From: Phocaeicola_A sp963624095
GTDB taxonomy: Bacteria > Bacteroidota > Bacteroidia > Bacteroidales > Bacteroidaceae
DNA length: 64,000 bases
Reading direction: 5' to 3'
Assembly: GCA_963624095.1 (NCBI GenBank)
Contig: CAVFNZ010000001.1
Coordinates: forward strand, 11,021-75,020
How positions within the stretch are numbered: position 1 is the stretch's first letter; every line of letters starts with the position of its first letter. The position numbers and the translations under genes are program-made. The notes beneath the pieces were generated by a model. The model did not search any database and was not told the DNA's origin. It saw only the letters and a program-made list of their open reading frames with translations. Below are positions 33,668-43,390 of the stretch, one piece after another.

Positions 33668-35080
33668 TTACATGTCGAAGAAGCCTGAGTAGGCCACTCC
33701 CACGCTCAGCGTGTTTTCGTTGTTGTATTGACTCTTGAATATGCGGTGTGAATACTCCGCCTTGATGACGATGCCTTTCATCGGCATGAAGTTGATGCCT
33801 CCGGCAACGCGTTGGCGACCCCAACACTCGTTGTCGATGATGCTGCCTTCGGTTTTGTACATTGAATCGTAGTAGTCGTAGCGTCCGAAAACATAGCATT
33901 TCTTCCCTGTGCCGCGCGTCTTCTCCATCTGTGAGAAGATGTCGTATCCTGCCTCCACACCAACGGCGATGGCATCCGAACCGACATTCGTCTTGGGCGA
34001 TGGTGAATCCTTGCGCGAGCTGATGTTCGCTTTAGATATCTTTTCAGAGTCCGTCAGGTGACCATAGTCCACGTTGCCGCGTACCACCCAATTGTGTGCG
34101 TCGTAATGGAAGTCGAAAGCCCCCAGTGTCACCGTGCCGTTTAATCCTTTGTAGCTGTCCGGTTTCATGCTGTTGGAGGCTGAGTTGCCTATGTAGCCGC
34201 TTAAGCCCAGACGCAATCCGGGAATCGAGTAGTTGTCGATGCGGAAGGCTCCGGCGTAGGCTGTCGCTATCTTGAACTCGTAGGGACTTCCCGCTCCGCC
34301 CTTTATCCAGTCTTTTGCTCCGAAGCGGTCGGCATCCAGTCCGGCGAGGAACTGCGCCTCGTAGCGCCATTTGCCCACGTTACCCCAAAGGCTGATACCC
34401 GTTTCGTGCCAGGTGCAAGGCATGATGGAACTCTCCCCTTCGGGACGGTATACGGTGAAGAATTCCGTTGGCATGTGATGCTGATTGGTCAATCCCACCG
34501 GTACAATGATGTGTCCCATACGAAGGTTCAATGCCGGGCTGAATGACTTTTGAATCCAGAACTGCTCCAGTGCCACTTCGCCACCGCGCTCTATCTCACT
34601 CTCGTACTCTCCGGTCTCCTCCTCCTCAATCTCGATGGCGGATTCCGTACCTCCGTGCTCAAACTCTATCTCACTGCCCATGGTCCAACCTTTGCCGAAG
34701 TCGTAACCCACGAAGAAAACCACATGTGGCAGGTCGAACTGTCCGTAGCCTTTGTCGTCCTTATATTTTGACGCGTCCGTATATCGTTTGTAGTTGTTGC
34801 TATAGAACATGCGGCTCATCACGGCCTCGCCATATCCGCCTAATGTCAACCTCGATTTCTTGCGCGGCGCCTCCCGTTGTTGCGGTATGGCCTCGGTATC
34901 TGCCGCCTCCAGTGTCAAATTGTTGTTTGTCTCCTTGCCCACCGTCATCGTTTGTCGATCAGTGTTCTTCTCTACCTTTTCCGTTGAGGTTTCTTGTGTG
35001 GTACTGTCTGTCACAGCGTAAGCAGGCACTGCCATCAGTGCTGTCAGACAACCCGAAACCATCCATAGCTTTGCTCTCAT
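33668..35080 (-). CDS. Outer membrane porin-like beta-barrel protein
   Basis: A 470-residue exported protein: signal peptide to about residue 22, a polar linker (residues 25-75), then a barrel from LTLGGYGEAVMSRMF onward, ending in VGVAYSGFFDM. The pattern GYDFGKGWTMGSEIEFEHGG and IQKSFSPALNLRMGHIIVPVG resembles phosphate-selective (OprO/P-like) or trimeric porins of Bacteroidetes. It heads the porin-imelysin-di-haem run and so may pass an iron complex or anion. The substrate is a guess. A -7 box is at 35117-35124. Confidence 0.8.
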   Translation of the reverse strand: MRAKLWMVSGCLTALMAVPAYAVTDSTTQETSTEKVEKNTDRQTMTVGKETNNNLTLEAADTEAIPQQREAPRKKSRLTLGGYGEAVMSRMFYSNNYKRYTDASKYKDDKGYGQFDLPHVVFFVGYDFGKGWTMGSEIEFEHGGTESAIEIEEEETGEYESEIERGGEVALEQFWIQKSFSPALNLRMGHIIVPVGLTNQHHMPTEFFTVYRPEGESSIMPCTWHETGISLWGNVGKWRYEAQFLAGLDADRFGAKDWIKGGAGSPYEFKIATAYAGAFRIDNYSIPGLRLGLSGYIGNSASNSMKPDSYKGLNGTVTLGAFDFHYDAHNWVVRGNVDYGHLTDSEKISKANISSRKDSPSPKTNVGSDAIAVGVEAGYDIFSQMEKTRGTGKKCYVFGRYDYYDSMYKTEGSIIDNECWGRQRVAGGINFMPMKGIVIKAEYSHRIFKSQYNNENTLSVGVAYSGFFDM

Positions 35081-35116
35081 TTTGCACTAATTATTTTTAT
35101 TATTTCTAAATTGATG

Positions 35117-35124
35117 CAAAGGTA
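35117..35124 (-). promoter_or_regulatory. -7 element for the porin-imelysin run
   Basis: TACCTTTG on the minus strand, about 37 bp upstream of the porin start, matches TAnnTTTG. The -33 position is only a partial match. 35125-35333 shows no credible gene. Confidence 0.5.
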
Positions 35125-35333
35125 AGCTGTTCCGTTTTCACGTTACAATACCATTAAATCGGTATATTTCTGCCCAATAGCATGCTTTCAGGGCATCTTT
35201 GGTTCTCATACAGGCAAGCAGCCTTCCCTCAACGGGAGTTGTTAAACGATTGGGAAATAATGTAATAGAACTGCAACGTAGCCTACTAACGGGTGATACC
35301 TATAGGTTGGTATCGTTCTAACCCGGTTAAACG

Positions 35334-35371
35334 AAGAGCGTGTGCGACTATTTTATATCGCACACGCTCTT
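35334..35371 (-). terminator. Terminator of the RG-II enzyme operon
   Basis: A 14-bp perfect stem (AAGAGCGTGTGCGA / TCGCACACGCTCTT) with a 10-nt AT-rich loop lies about 30 bp after the last glycosidase stop at 35401. A short T run (CGTTT) follows on the minus strand. Confidence 0.8.
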
Positions 35372-35400
35372 TGCAAAACAGATAAGGATGTTCGCGTAAG

Positions 35401-38400
35401 TCAATAAGACTTCTCTGTCATGGCGGTGGGGTCGATGCACATGTATTTCACACGCTGACGACGCCAGGTGTAGACTACATGGAGTTTGCCGTCCCGACCT
35501 TGGATGACGCTTGGATAAGAGTATTGGCTGATGGGGCTGTCCTCCAGTGTGAGAAGGTGATGCCAGTGGATGCCATCGTTCGACACGGCAAGGCTGAGCG
35601 GTGTGCGTGAGCCTTTGGGTGTGCCGGGTAGCGTCTCGAAATTGTTGTAGACCAACACATGGCGACCATCCTTCAGCGTGACGGCATCAGTGCCGGAGTT
35701 GTTGTTCTCCACATCGAGCAGCGTCACTTTGCTCCACGTCTCGCCGCGGTCGTTGCTCCAACTGGTGGCGAGCTTGGCGTTGCGTGTGCGGCAAACCACT
35801 TGCAGGCGACCATCGCTGTGGCGCAGGATGCTGGGTTGGATGGCGTAGATAGGTTGTGCCCCCTTGCCTTTGATGGCTTCGCCACCCTCCATGTCGTCCT
35901 GTGCGGCAGCGCCGGCTTTACGCAGTTGGGTGGGTACGCTCAGTTCCGCCTCCACGGGACCCACCTTACGCCAGGTCTTCCCGTAGTCGTCGGACAACTC
36001 GAAGTGGATGCGCCAACCCTTGCCTTCGGTACTGCTGGGACAGATGATGCGTCCGTCCACATACTCAGGTTTGTTCTTTACGGGACCTAAGAACCCTTCG
36101 GGCAGAGGTTCCTTGGCACTCCACGTCTTGCCGCCGTCCTTGGAGCGGACTAACCATCCGCTCCAGTCGCCTACGTTAGTACCTATTTTGTAGAAGAGCA
36201 GCAATTCCTTCTTGCCGGGAATCTGGTAGAGCACGGGATTCCAGCATGCTTTGCGGTAGGCTTGGTCAGTCTTGCCCTTGAAGGTAACCGCCACAGGCCC
36301 TGCAGAGGCGGGAGTGCTCTTCTCCGTAATGCCGGCTCGTGCAGCGTTGGGGTCGGTGAGGCTGAACACACCATCCGCAGCCAGATAGGGAGCACTCCAT
36401 TGTGTCTCTCCTTTCGGCTTGCGGCACACCCAGATGCAGCAGTTGGGATTGCGTTCCTTGGTACCTCCGAAGAAGGCGGAGACAAGGTCGCCGTTCTTCA
36501 GTTCCACGATGGTGGCTCCGTGGCATTCGGGGAATGAGGCATGCTCGTAGAGAAACTGGTCGGTGAGGATGCCTTGACGGTCTTTGCCCAAGGCGGGGTT
36601 GAGGGGAACTGTCAGATGATAATGGCCGGAGGGTATACGCCATACGGTGGAGTTCCCTTCGGTACGCACCAGTGTGATACCATCCTGACGGATGGCACGG
36701 GTGTCGGTGGTCGGCAGGTAGACGAGTGCCGTAGTGTTGCAAGGCACGGTGATGTCCCATTCCAGTGTGACGAGGTCTTTGCGCCAGTGGCTCTCCACGG
36801 TACCATAGAGGGTGTTGTAGGAGGCCTTCACATAGCTCAATTCCTGGATGGAGAAGTCGGGCTTGAGCAGTATCTCCTTGTAACCCGGTTGTGCGGGGTT
36901 GAAGCCAGCCAGGTCGCGGTAGTACCAGGAGATGAGGTCTCCAAGGATCATCACGTGGTTGCAGCTGTTCATCTTACGGCTTGCCGTGTCACCATTCCAC
37001 AGTTCCCAAATGGCGGTAGCACCTTTCTGTATCATGTAGCCGTAGCTGGGGTAGGAGGTGTTGCTGGCCAGCAGGTAGGCGATGTCACCTCTGCCGATAC
37101 GGGTGAGCTCACGGAAAAGCCAGTTGACACCTATCACGCCACAGCTGATGTGGGCGTTGTTGGTGGTGATGATGGTACGTACCAAGTTGCTACGCACCGC
37201 TTCGCGGTATTCATCGGGCACCATGTCGAACGCCAGGGGCAGAATGTTGGAGGTGACGGTATTGTTGCCGTAGAACACGCTGTCCGGATAGAGAATGTGT
37301 GGCGTCTTCACGGGAGAAGTGCCCCGTTTGACCGTGAGGAAGACGGAATTGAACCGTTCCTTCATGGTGGAAGCCTCTTGTTCGTAGAAGTCGGCATCCG
37401 CCTGTAGTCCTTGCAGACGGGCAAAGTCCGCCATCATCTTCGATATCTTGTAATAATAGGCGGTGCTGATGAGCGACCCGTTGGTGAGGCGGGCGGGATC
37501 GGCACTGTGGATGAGCTCGGGTTTCTCGGGCGGCATGCACCAATCACCATACTTGTCGGCATTGATGACTCCGTCCTTTGTCGTGTAACCGTTGCGGATG
37601 GCTGCGAGCCATTTCTTGATGGCCGGATAGCCGCGGCGGATAGGTTCGATGTCGCCCTGTTGGCGGTAAAGCATGTCGCAGATGACGGGAAATGACGAAG
37701 CCCACGTCATGGCAGGCGTGAAGTAGTTGTAGAAGGCGGGACAGATGTCCGGAATGATGCCGTCCTCTCGCTGTGCTTCGCGCATATCGTCAGTCCACTT
37801 GGCATACATGGTGCCGTTGTCGAACATGAAGTTTTCGCCCCAGGTGCCTACGCAGTGGTCGCCCAGCCAGGGCTGACGCTCGTCGCGTTGTGGGCAGTCC
37901 AAAGGCACACCCTTGTAGTTGCTCGACACACCCCACCAGGCGTTGCGGTAAACTTGGTTCATTACCGTGCTGCTGCACTCGAACGACCCGTTGTTCCCGA
38001 ATCCGTCGTAGACCACTTCGGCGGTGAGGTCATCGGCGGTGAGGCCGGGATAACCGGTCACTTCAACGTATTGGAATCCGTGGTACGAGAAGCGTGCCGC
38101 CCATGTGAGTCCTTGCTCCTTGCCGTTGCAGACGTAGTAGTCCGTGCTGAGGCTACTGCGCAGATTCTCCACATCGAGTTCCGCCCCGTCGTTCTTCACC
38201 CGCTCAGCGTAACGGATACGGATGGTGTCACCGACATTGGCTTTAGGCAGACGGATGCGTACGAAGCCGGCGGTATTCTGACCGAAGTCCACCATGTAAC
38301 GCCCGTCGTAAGGCTTGAAAGAGGTGGGTTTCAGTGTCTGCATCACCTTCATGTTGGGGGCGGTGTTGCCACGCAAGGTACCATAGGGAAGGCTGACGCG

Positions 38401-39378
38401 TTGCGCTGCCACCCAACGGGAATCATCGTAGTTGGGGAGAGTCCAGTCACCCAACTCCATGCGGGCATCGTAGATTTCCCCATCGTATTCGTTATTGCTA
38501 CGGATGGGACCTTGGGCGGTGAGCTTCCAGGTTGTATCGCTGCTGACACGTTGCGTGGCTCCGTTCTCATACTCGATAATCAGGTTGAGACGTAGCTTGG
38601 GATATCCGAAATTGGCAATCTTGTAGGGTTTGTAGTTCTGCCGCATGGTGTAGTAGCGGCCATTGCCCAGGGTGACACCAATCGCATTGGCATCGGCTGA
38701 GCCACGGAGTTGTGAGGTGACATCGAACGAGTTGTAGAGGCAAGTGCGTCGGTAGTCGCTCGTGGCGGGAGCCAACTGTTGGTCTCCGATACGCTGACCA
38801 TTGATGAATAGCTCGTACATGCCCAGTCCACAGATATGCAGCGTGGCCCGTTTGATGGACTGTTTTTGGGTGGTGAACTCCTTGCGCAGATAGCGGGCAC
38901 TGAGGCGGCTGTGCGCATCCTCCTTATCCCACTCGAAGGCACCGTCCCATCCAATCCATTGACCGCGCCATTGTAGTTCGCCCATCATGCCCATGCCCCA
39001 TTGCGAGGGTTCGCTCCACGGCGAGTCTCCCCGCGTGGTGGAGACCTTCACCTTCCAGTAGCACCGTTGGTTGGCCTTCAGAGCCGGACCTTGGTAGGGA
39101 ACCCATGCGGACTGGTCGGACTCCACCATACCGGAGTCCCACACGTCACCTTCGCCGGCAGCGAGTTTCTCGGGAGATGACGCTACCAGAATATGGTAAG
39201 CCGTTTGCATCACCCCATTCTCATCGGAAGTGATGATCCAGCTGAGCCGGGGCTGCGTGCGCTCTACGTTGAGCGGAGCCTCCAGCCGTTCGGTAAGCAG
39301 ATGGCCGACGTTCACCGTCGCCTGCAATGCAGCGGCGATGAGGAACGTCAGCAGGAATAAACTGATTCGTTGTTTCAT
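35401..39378 (-). CDS. GH78 alpha-L-rhamnosidase fused to a sialidase-like BNR domain
   Basis: A 1325-residue exported protein. After a signal peptide (to about residue 20), residues 20-930 are a GH78 rhamnosidase: N-terminal beta domains (VERTQPRLSWII; ATLHICGLGMYELFINGQRIG) and an (alpha/alpha)6 barrel with the DCPQRDERQPWLGD motif near residue 500. From about residue 935 a second module begins (FPECHGATIVELKNGDLVSA) with three Asp boxes (SKDGGKTW, SDDYGKTW, SNDRGETW), the mark of sialidase-like six-bladed propellers. Whether this domain cuts sialic acid, Kdo or another ulosonic acid, or only binds, is unknown. It lies 3 bp after the GH140 gene and is last in the operon. Confidence 0.88.
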   Translation of the reverse strand: MKQRISLFLLTFLIAAALQATVNVGHLLTERLEAPLNVERTQPRLSWIITSDENGVMQTAYHILVASSPEKLAAGEGDVWDSGMVESDQSAWVPYQGPALKANQRCYWKVKVSTTRGDSPWSEPSQWGMGMMGELQWRGQWIGWDGAFEWDKEDAHSRLSARYLRKEFTTQKQSIKRATLHICGLGMYELFINGQRIGDQQLAPATSDYRRTCLYNSFDVTSQLRGSADANAIGVTLGNGRYYTMRQNYKPYKIANFGYPKLRLNLIIEYENGATQRVSSDTTWKLTAQGPIRSNNEYDGEIYDARMELGDWTLPNYDDSRWVAAQRVSLPYGTLRGNTAPNMKVMQTLKPTSFKPYDGRYMVDFGQNTAGFVRIRLPKANVGDTIRIRYAERVKNDGAELDVENLRSSLSTDYYVCNGKEQGLTWAARFSYHGFQYVEVTGYPGLTADDLTAEVVYDGFGNNGSFECSSTVMNQVYRNAWWGVSSNYKGVPLDCPQRDERQPWLGDHCVGTWGENFMFDNGTMYAKWTDDMREAQREDGIIPDICPAFYNYFTPAMTWASSFPVICDMLYRQQGDIEPIRRGYPAIKKWLAAIRNGYTTKDGVINADKYGDWCMPPEKPELIHSADPARLTNGSLISTAYYYKISKMMADFARLQGLQADADFYEQEASTMKERFNSVFLTVKRGTSPVKTPHILYPDSVFYGNNTVTSNILPLAFDMVPDEYREAVRSNLVRTIITTNNAHISCGVIGVNWLFRELTRIGRGDIAYLLASNTSYPSYGYMIQKGATAIWELWNGDTASRKMNSCNHVMILGDLISWYYRDLAGFNPAQPGYKEILLKPDFSIQELSYVKASYNTLYGTVESHWRKDLVTLEWDITVPCNTTALVYLPTTDTRAIRQDGITLVRTEGNSTVWRIPSGHYHLTVPLNPALGKDRQGILTDQFLYEHASFPECHGATIVELKNGDLVSAFFGGTKERNPNCCIWVCRKPKGETQWSAPYLAADGVFSLTDPNAARAGITEKSTPASAGPVAVTFKGKTDQAYRKACWNPVLYQIPGKKELLLFYKIGTNVGDWSGWLVRSKDGGKTWSAKEPLPEGFLGPVKNKPEYVDGRIICPSSTEGKGWRIHFELSDDYGKTWRKVGPVEAELSVPTQLRKAGAAAQDDMEGGEAIKGKGAQPIYAIQPSILRHSDGRLQVVCRTRNAKLATSWSNDRGETWSKVTLLDVENNNSGTDAVTLKDGRHVLVYNNFETLPGTPKGSRTPLSLAVSNDGIHWHHLLTLEDSPISQYSYPSVIQGRDGKLHVVYTWRRQRVKYMCIDPTAMTEKSY

Positions 39379-39381
39379 TTG

Positions 39382-40809
39382 TTAGTATTTCGTAGGAATA
39401 GAGGTCTGTTCCTTGGTGATGTAATTCTTTGAAGAATCCACCGCGATGAGGACGCGGTCGTTGCCGGCTCCGGAGGCACCATCGAAATGGAATGGCAGCA
39501 CCTGACTGTCGAATTCACCTACATATTGTAAGGAGCCGTCGGTGACGCTATACCACCACACGTTCTTCTTGGCACCGGAAACCTTGCTCAGGTCCAGCTT
39601 CATGGGACGGTTGGTGTAGTTGTAGACCAACAGATAGTCTGTGCCGCGTGTGGCGATGACACGTTCGTAGCGAGTGCCATTCTCATCGGCAATGATGCTC
39701 TGGTCGGGAACACGCTCGAAGAAGGGGAACGAGAGCATCAGGTTCTTCAGGTATTTCATCTGGTTGAATCCCGGGTCTTTCATTCCGTCGTACCAAGTCT
39801 TTACCGCTCCGTATCCACCATCGTTAGCCACTTTCAGCATCTGCATGATGGAGTTGTGGCCGTAGGTGTGTCCGAACGAACCGGCGAACACCGACCAATA
39901 AGCGTAACGGCGTACGTCCGGAGCTTGCCAGCGCGGTTGTTTGGGGTCGTGCAATCCCTGTGGGATATCCTCGTAACTGGGTTCCGCGTCAAGGATTGGT
40001 TTGGCCGGTGTCATGGCCAGTCCTGCCTCCACATAGCGCCAATTATCTTCGGCTACGGCGGCCTCCGCTTTGTCGTCTCCGTCGCCCTTCACCTGGTCGT
40101 AACGGCGGTGTCCGCTTTGGAACATGTTGAAGTCGAGCCAATCAGCGTTGTGGAACCAGTAGATGGAGGATGTGCGTCCAAAGGGGTGGTAAGTCATCAG
40201 GTGGTTCTTGTCGATGCCCTTGATAGTGCGTGCCAAGGTGTTCCACTGGTCGGGATTGATGTCACCGCGCACGTCCCCACCCATAATCCAAATGATGTTG
40301 GGAGAGTTCTTGTAACGCTCGGCGAGGAACTTACCATATGCTTCGGCATCCTTGACGCTCATGAGACCCTGTTTCACCAGTCCGCCCCAGATGCAGACCA
40401 TGCCGATGTAGATTCCGTTCTGCTCAGCCTTCTGGATGATGTAGTCCATGTGGTCCCAGTAACCATAGACTCCTTTCTTGTTGATGTCCTTGAAGTTGAA
40501 CCCGTCAGGATGCGACAACTGTCCGTAGTGGTTGATGGCAGGAACACCGTTTATGACTTGAATCTGCACCACATTGTAGCCCGCCTGCCGGCAATGGCTC
40601 AAGTAGTAGCTCGCCTCGTTGCGGTCGAGTCGCTCGGGCAAGAGCCATCCGGTTTCGCCCAACCAAAAGAAAGGTGTACCATTCTCGTGTTGCAGGTAAC
40701 GTCCGTTGTCGGACACTTTCAGTTTCCCGTTTTTCCAGGGCACGCTTTGCGCGTTGAGGCTGCTTGCCAACAGTAGGCAGAGCAGAGATAAGAGTGTAAT
40801 TTTCTTCAT
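39382..40809 (-). CDS. GH140-type apiosidase (DUF4038)
   Basis: A 475-residue exported enzyme (signal peptide ending SSLNAQ). The TIM barrel carries PFFWLGETGWLLPERLDR, MVCIWGGLVKQG, IIWIMGGDVRGD (acid residue region) and YHPFGRTSSIYW, as in DUF4038/GH140. The C-terminal 90 residues are a small beta domain (YTNRPMKLDLSKVSG). B. thetaiotaomicron BT1012, the founder of GH140, removes apiose from RG-II side chains. The GH95, GH78 and GH143-GH142 neighbours here support the same role. Activity is inferred from family and context. Confidence 0.82.
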   Translation of the reverse strand: MKKITLLSLLCLLLASSLNAQSVPWKNGKLKVSDNGRYLQHENGTPFFWLGETGWLLPERLDRNEASYYLSHCRQAGYNVVQIQVINGVPAINHYGQLSHPDGFNFKDINKKGVYGYWDHMDYIIQKAEQNGIYIGMVCIWGGLVKQGLMSVKDAEAYGKFLAERYKNSPNIIWIMGGDVRGDINPDQWNTLARTIKGIDKNHLMTYHPFGRTSSIYWFHNADWLDFNMFQSGHRRYDQVKGDGDDKAEAAVAEDNWRYVEAGLAMTPAKPILDAEPSYEDIPQGLHDPKQPRWQAPDVRRYAYWSVFAGSFGHTYGHNSIMQMLKVANDGGYGAVKTWYDGMKDPGFNQMKYLKNLMLSFPFFERVPDQSIIADENGTRYERVIATRGTDYLLVYNYTNRPMKLDLSKVSGAKKNVWWYSVTDGSLQYVGEFDSQVLPFHFDGASGAGNDRVLIAVDSSKNYITKEQTSIPTKY

Positions 40810-40871
40810 TTCAATTATTTGGTTTGTTATTTGTATCTCTGTTTATTGTCGTCAATCTATGAGTCTGAGTG

Positions 40872-43373
40872 TTACTTCCCGATGAGCACATAACTCTTTC
40901 CGGCTTCGGTGGGGAGGTCGTAGAGATAAGTCTTAGGCAGTGTCACCTTGCCCAGCTTAGCCTCGCTGTTGATAAGTGGAGTAGCCACTTGAGTGAGTTG
41001 ATAGAGCGGATTGGGATTCTCTCCCTTGGCACTCTTCAATCCCTTACCGCTGAGGCGACAGAGCGAACGCAGGCGACAGTTGCCTCCTTGGTGCGACTTC
41101 ACCGTGAGGCGACTTACGCGTCCATCCTTCCATGCCAGGTCTATCTCGAAGCCACCGCGTGCCATCAGACCTTTCACCTCGCCCTCTTTCCATAAGGCGG
41201 GCAAGGCGGGCAATAGGAAGACGAAGCCATCGTGGCTCTGCATCAGCATCTCGGCGATGCCTGCTGTGCAACCAAAGTTTCCGTCAATCTGGAATGGCGG
41301 ATGCGCATCGAACAGGTTGGGGTAGGTGCCGCCACGTTTCTTCTCGTTGCGTACCAGACTCAGCTGGTCCGTGATGAGCTTGTAGGCATGGTTGCCATCA
41401 AGCAGGCGAGCCCACAGGCAGACCTTCCATCCCATGCTCCATCCTGTGGAGGGGTCACCCCGATGGATGAGCGACGTGCGTGCCGCATCGAACAATTCCG
41501 GAGTGCGGTAGGGAGATATCTGGTTACTGGGGTAGAGCGCATAGAGGTGCGACACATGGCGGTGCGTATCGTTGGGGTTGTCCCAATCGTGCATCCACTC
41601 CTGCAGCTGTCCCCATCGGCCAATCTGTAGTGGAGCCATCTCCGTTATACGCCCCTTCAGCCGATTGGCAAACTCATGGTCTGTATCCAATATCCGTGAG
41701 GCGGCTATCACTTCGTTCCAAAGGTCGAACACCAACTCCGTGTCCATGGAGCAGCCGGCTGCCGTGGTAGCTTTTCCTTTGCTGCCCGCGTGCGTGTTCT
41801 CCGGTGAATTGCTTGGACAAACCACCAACCATCCGTGAAGCGGTTCGTGAACCATCGTCTCATCGAAGAAGAGTGCGGCACCCCGCAGAATGGGGTAGAC
41901 CTGACGCAGAAACTCCACATCGCCCGTGTAGAGATAGTGTTCCCACAAATGGCGGCAAAGCCATGCGCCGCCCGATGCCCACATACCTGACGGGGCATTG
42001 TCAATGGCACCCGTTACGCGCCAGATGTCCGTATTGTGGTGGAGCACCCAACCGTTGGAGCCGTACATTGTACGGGCACTCTCGGCTCCCGTTTCACTCA
42101 CCTCACGGATGAGTCGGAACAGCGGTTCGTTGAGCCAACTTAGGTTGGTCACCTCCGAGGGCCAGTAGTTCATCTGCAGATTGATGTTACAGGTGTACTT
42201 GCTGTCCCACGACGGGAGGAGTTTGTCATTCCAGATGCCTTGCAGATTGGCCGCTTGACCGCCCGGCTGCGAGCATGAGATGAGCAGATAACGGCCAAAC
42301 TTGAAGTATGTGGCTACCAGAAACGCATCGTTTGTCTGCTTGAAGCGTTCGATGCGAAGGTCTGTAGGAACATCGGGATATTGGTCGTCGCCCAACCAGA
42401 GCGAAGCCGTACCGATCTGTCGCTGATAGGCGGCTATGTGTGTCTGTTTCGCTTCTTCGTAGTTCTTTGTGAGAGCCTTGGAAAGGTAATCCTTGGCGCG
42501 ACCGACAAAGTCCGCTGAGATATCCTTGTAATTAACGAAATTGGTAGCGATGGAGGTGTAGAGAGTCGCTTCGTCCGCTCCCTCTACGGTGAGCACGCCA
42601 TCCCGACAGGTGAAAATACCGCCCTTTGTCGTGGCGGTGACACGTCCTTGAAACTCCACCTTACCCTTCAGTTTCTCGTGGAGTGAGCTGACACCTTGCA
42701 GTGTGATGTCGTTGCCGTCGGAGGCGATGAATACATCCTGATGGGGTGAGGTAAGCGTAGCATTGAAGGAGACCTTGCCGGGTTGGTCTGCCGTGATACG
42801 CGTGATGATGACTTGATCCGTCAGTGACGCGAAAGTCTCCCGTTTGTAATTGACCCCATCCACTCGGTAACGAACTACGGCACGGGCTGAGTCGAGGCTC
42901 AGCTCCCTATAATAATGGTCGTAGCGGGCATGACCGGGGAACGAGATGCGGAGGTCGCCAAAACTCTGGTAAGGCATGCCCGAGTTGGTACTCGCCTTCA
43001 CATGGGCCGTAGCCATGTTTTGGGCTTCGAGGTATTTCCCCTCGAAGACCAACTGACGAATCTTCGGTATCCACTCTAATGCCTCCGGATTGGCATTGTT
43101 GTTGGGTCGCCCTGCCCAGATGGTCTCCTCGTTGAGTTGCATTTGCTCAGCGGCAGGATTGCCATAAAGCATTACGCCTAACCGTCCGTTGCCCAGTGGC
43201 AATGCCTCTGTCCACACCTGTGCCGGTTTGTCGTACCACAACTTATACTCTTGGGTGAGGGACCGTGTGTCGGCAAAACTTTGAAGAAATCCTGTTGTCA
43301 TGAAGCCAATCATCAGACAAGACTTGAGACTTGGGAGTGAAAGGCGGAAATGTTTCTGTTTCATCATACGCAT
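40872..43373 (-). CDS. GH95 family glycosidase (alpha-L-fucosidase / alpha-L-galactosidase)
   Basis: An 833-residue exported enzyme with the GH95 order: N-terminal beta domain (LWYDKPAQVWTEALPLGNGRLG at 50-70, a family hallmark split here over the first strands), the (alpha/alpha)6 catalytic barrel (LQGIWNDKLLPSWDSKY; NINLQMNYWPSEVTNL) and the QIDGNFGCTAG block near residue 710. Members cut alpha-1,2-L-fucose or alpha-L-galactose; the RG-II locus of B. thetaiotaomicron has an L-galactosidase of this family, which fits the context. The first Met codons (residues 1, 3, 4) are close, and the true start may be Met4. It lies 17 bp after the hydrolase fusion gene. Confidence 0.88.
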   Translation of the reverse strand: MRMMKQKHFRLSLPSLKSCLMIGFMTTGFLQSFADTRSLTQEYKLWYDKPAQVWTEALPLGNGRLGVMLYGNPAAEQMQLNEETIWAGRPNNNANPEALEWIPKIRQLVFEGKYLEAQNMATAHVKASTNSGMPYQSFGDLRISFPGHARYDHYYRELSLDSARAVVRYRVDGVNYKRETFASLTDQVIITRITADQPGKVSFNATLTSPHQDVFIASDGNDITLQGVSSLHEKLKGKVEFQGRVTATTKGGIFTCRDGVLTVEGADEATLYTSIATNFVNYKDISADFVGRAKDYLSKALTKNYEEAKQTHIAAYQRQIGTASLWLGDDQYPDVPTDLRIERFKQTNDAFLVATYFKFGRYLLISCSQPGGQAANLQGIWNDKLLPSWDSKYTCNINLQMNYWPSEVTNLSWLNEPLFRLIREVSETGAESARTMYGSNGWVLHHNTDIWRVTGAIDNAPSGMWASGGAWLCRHLWEHYLYTGDVEFLRQVYPILRGAALFFDETMVHEPLHGWLVVCPSNSPENTHAGSKGKATTAAGCSMDTELVFDLWNEVIAASRILDTDHEFANRLKGRITEMAPLQIGRWGQLQEWMHDWDNPNDTHRHVSHLYALYPSNQISPYRTPELFDAARTSLIHRGDPSTGWSMGWKVCLWARLLDGNHAYKLITDQLSLVRNEKKRGGTYPNLFDAHPPFQIDGNFGCTAGIAEMLMQSHDGFVFLLPALPALWKEGEVKGLMARGGFEIDLAWKDGRVSRLTVKSHQGGNCRLRSLCRLSGKGLKSAKGENPNPLYQLTQVATPLINSEAKLGKVTLPKTYLYDLPTEAGKSYVLIGK

Positions 43374-43390
43374 CTTATTGTATTTGTTTG

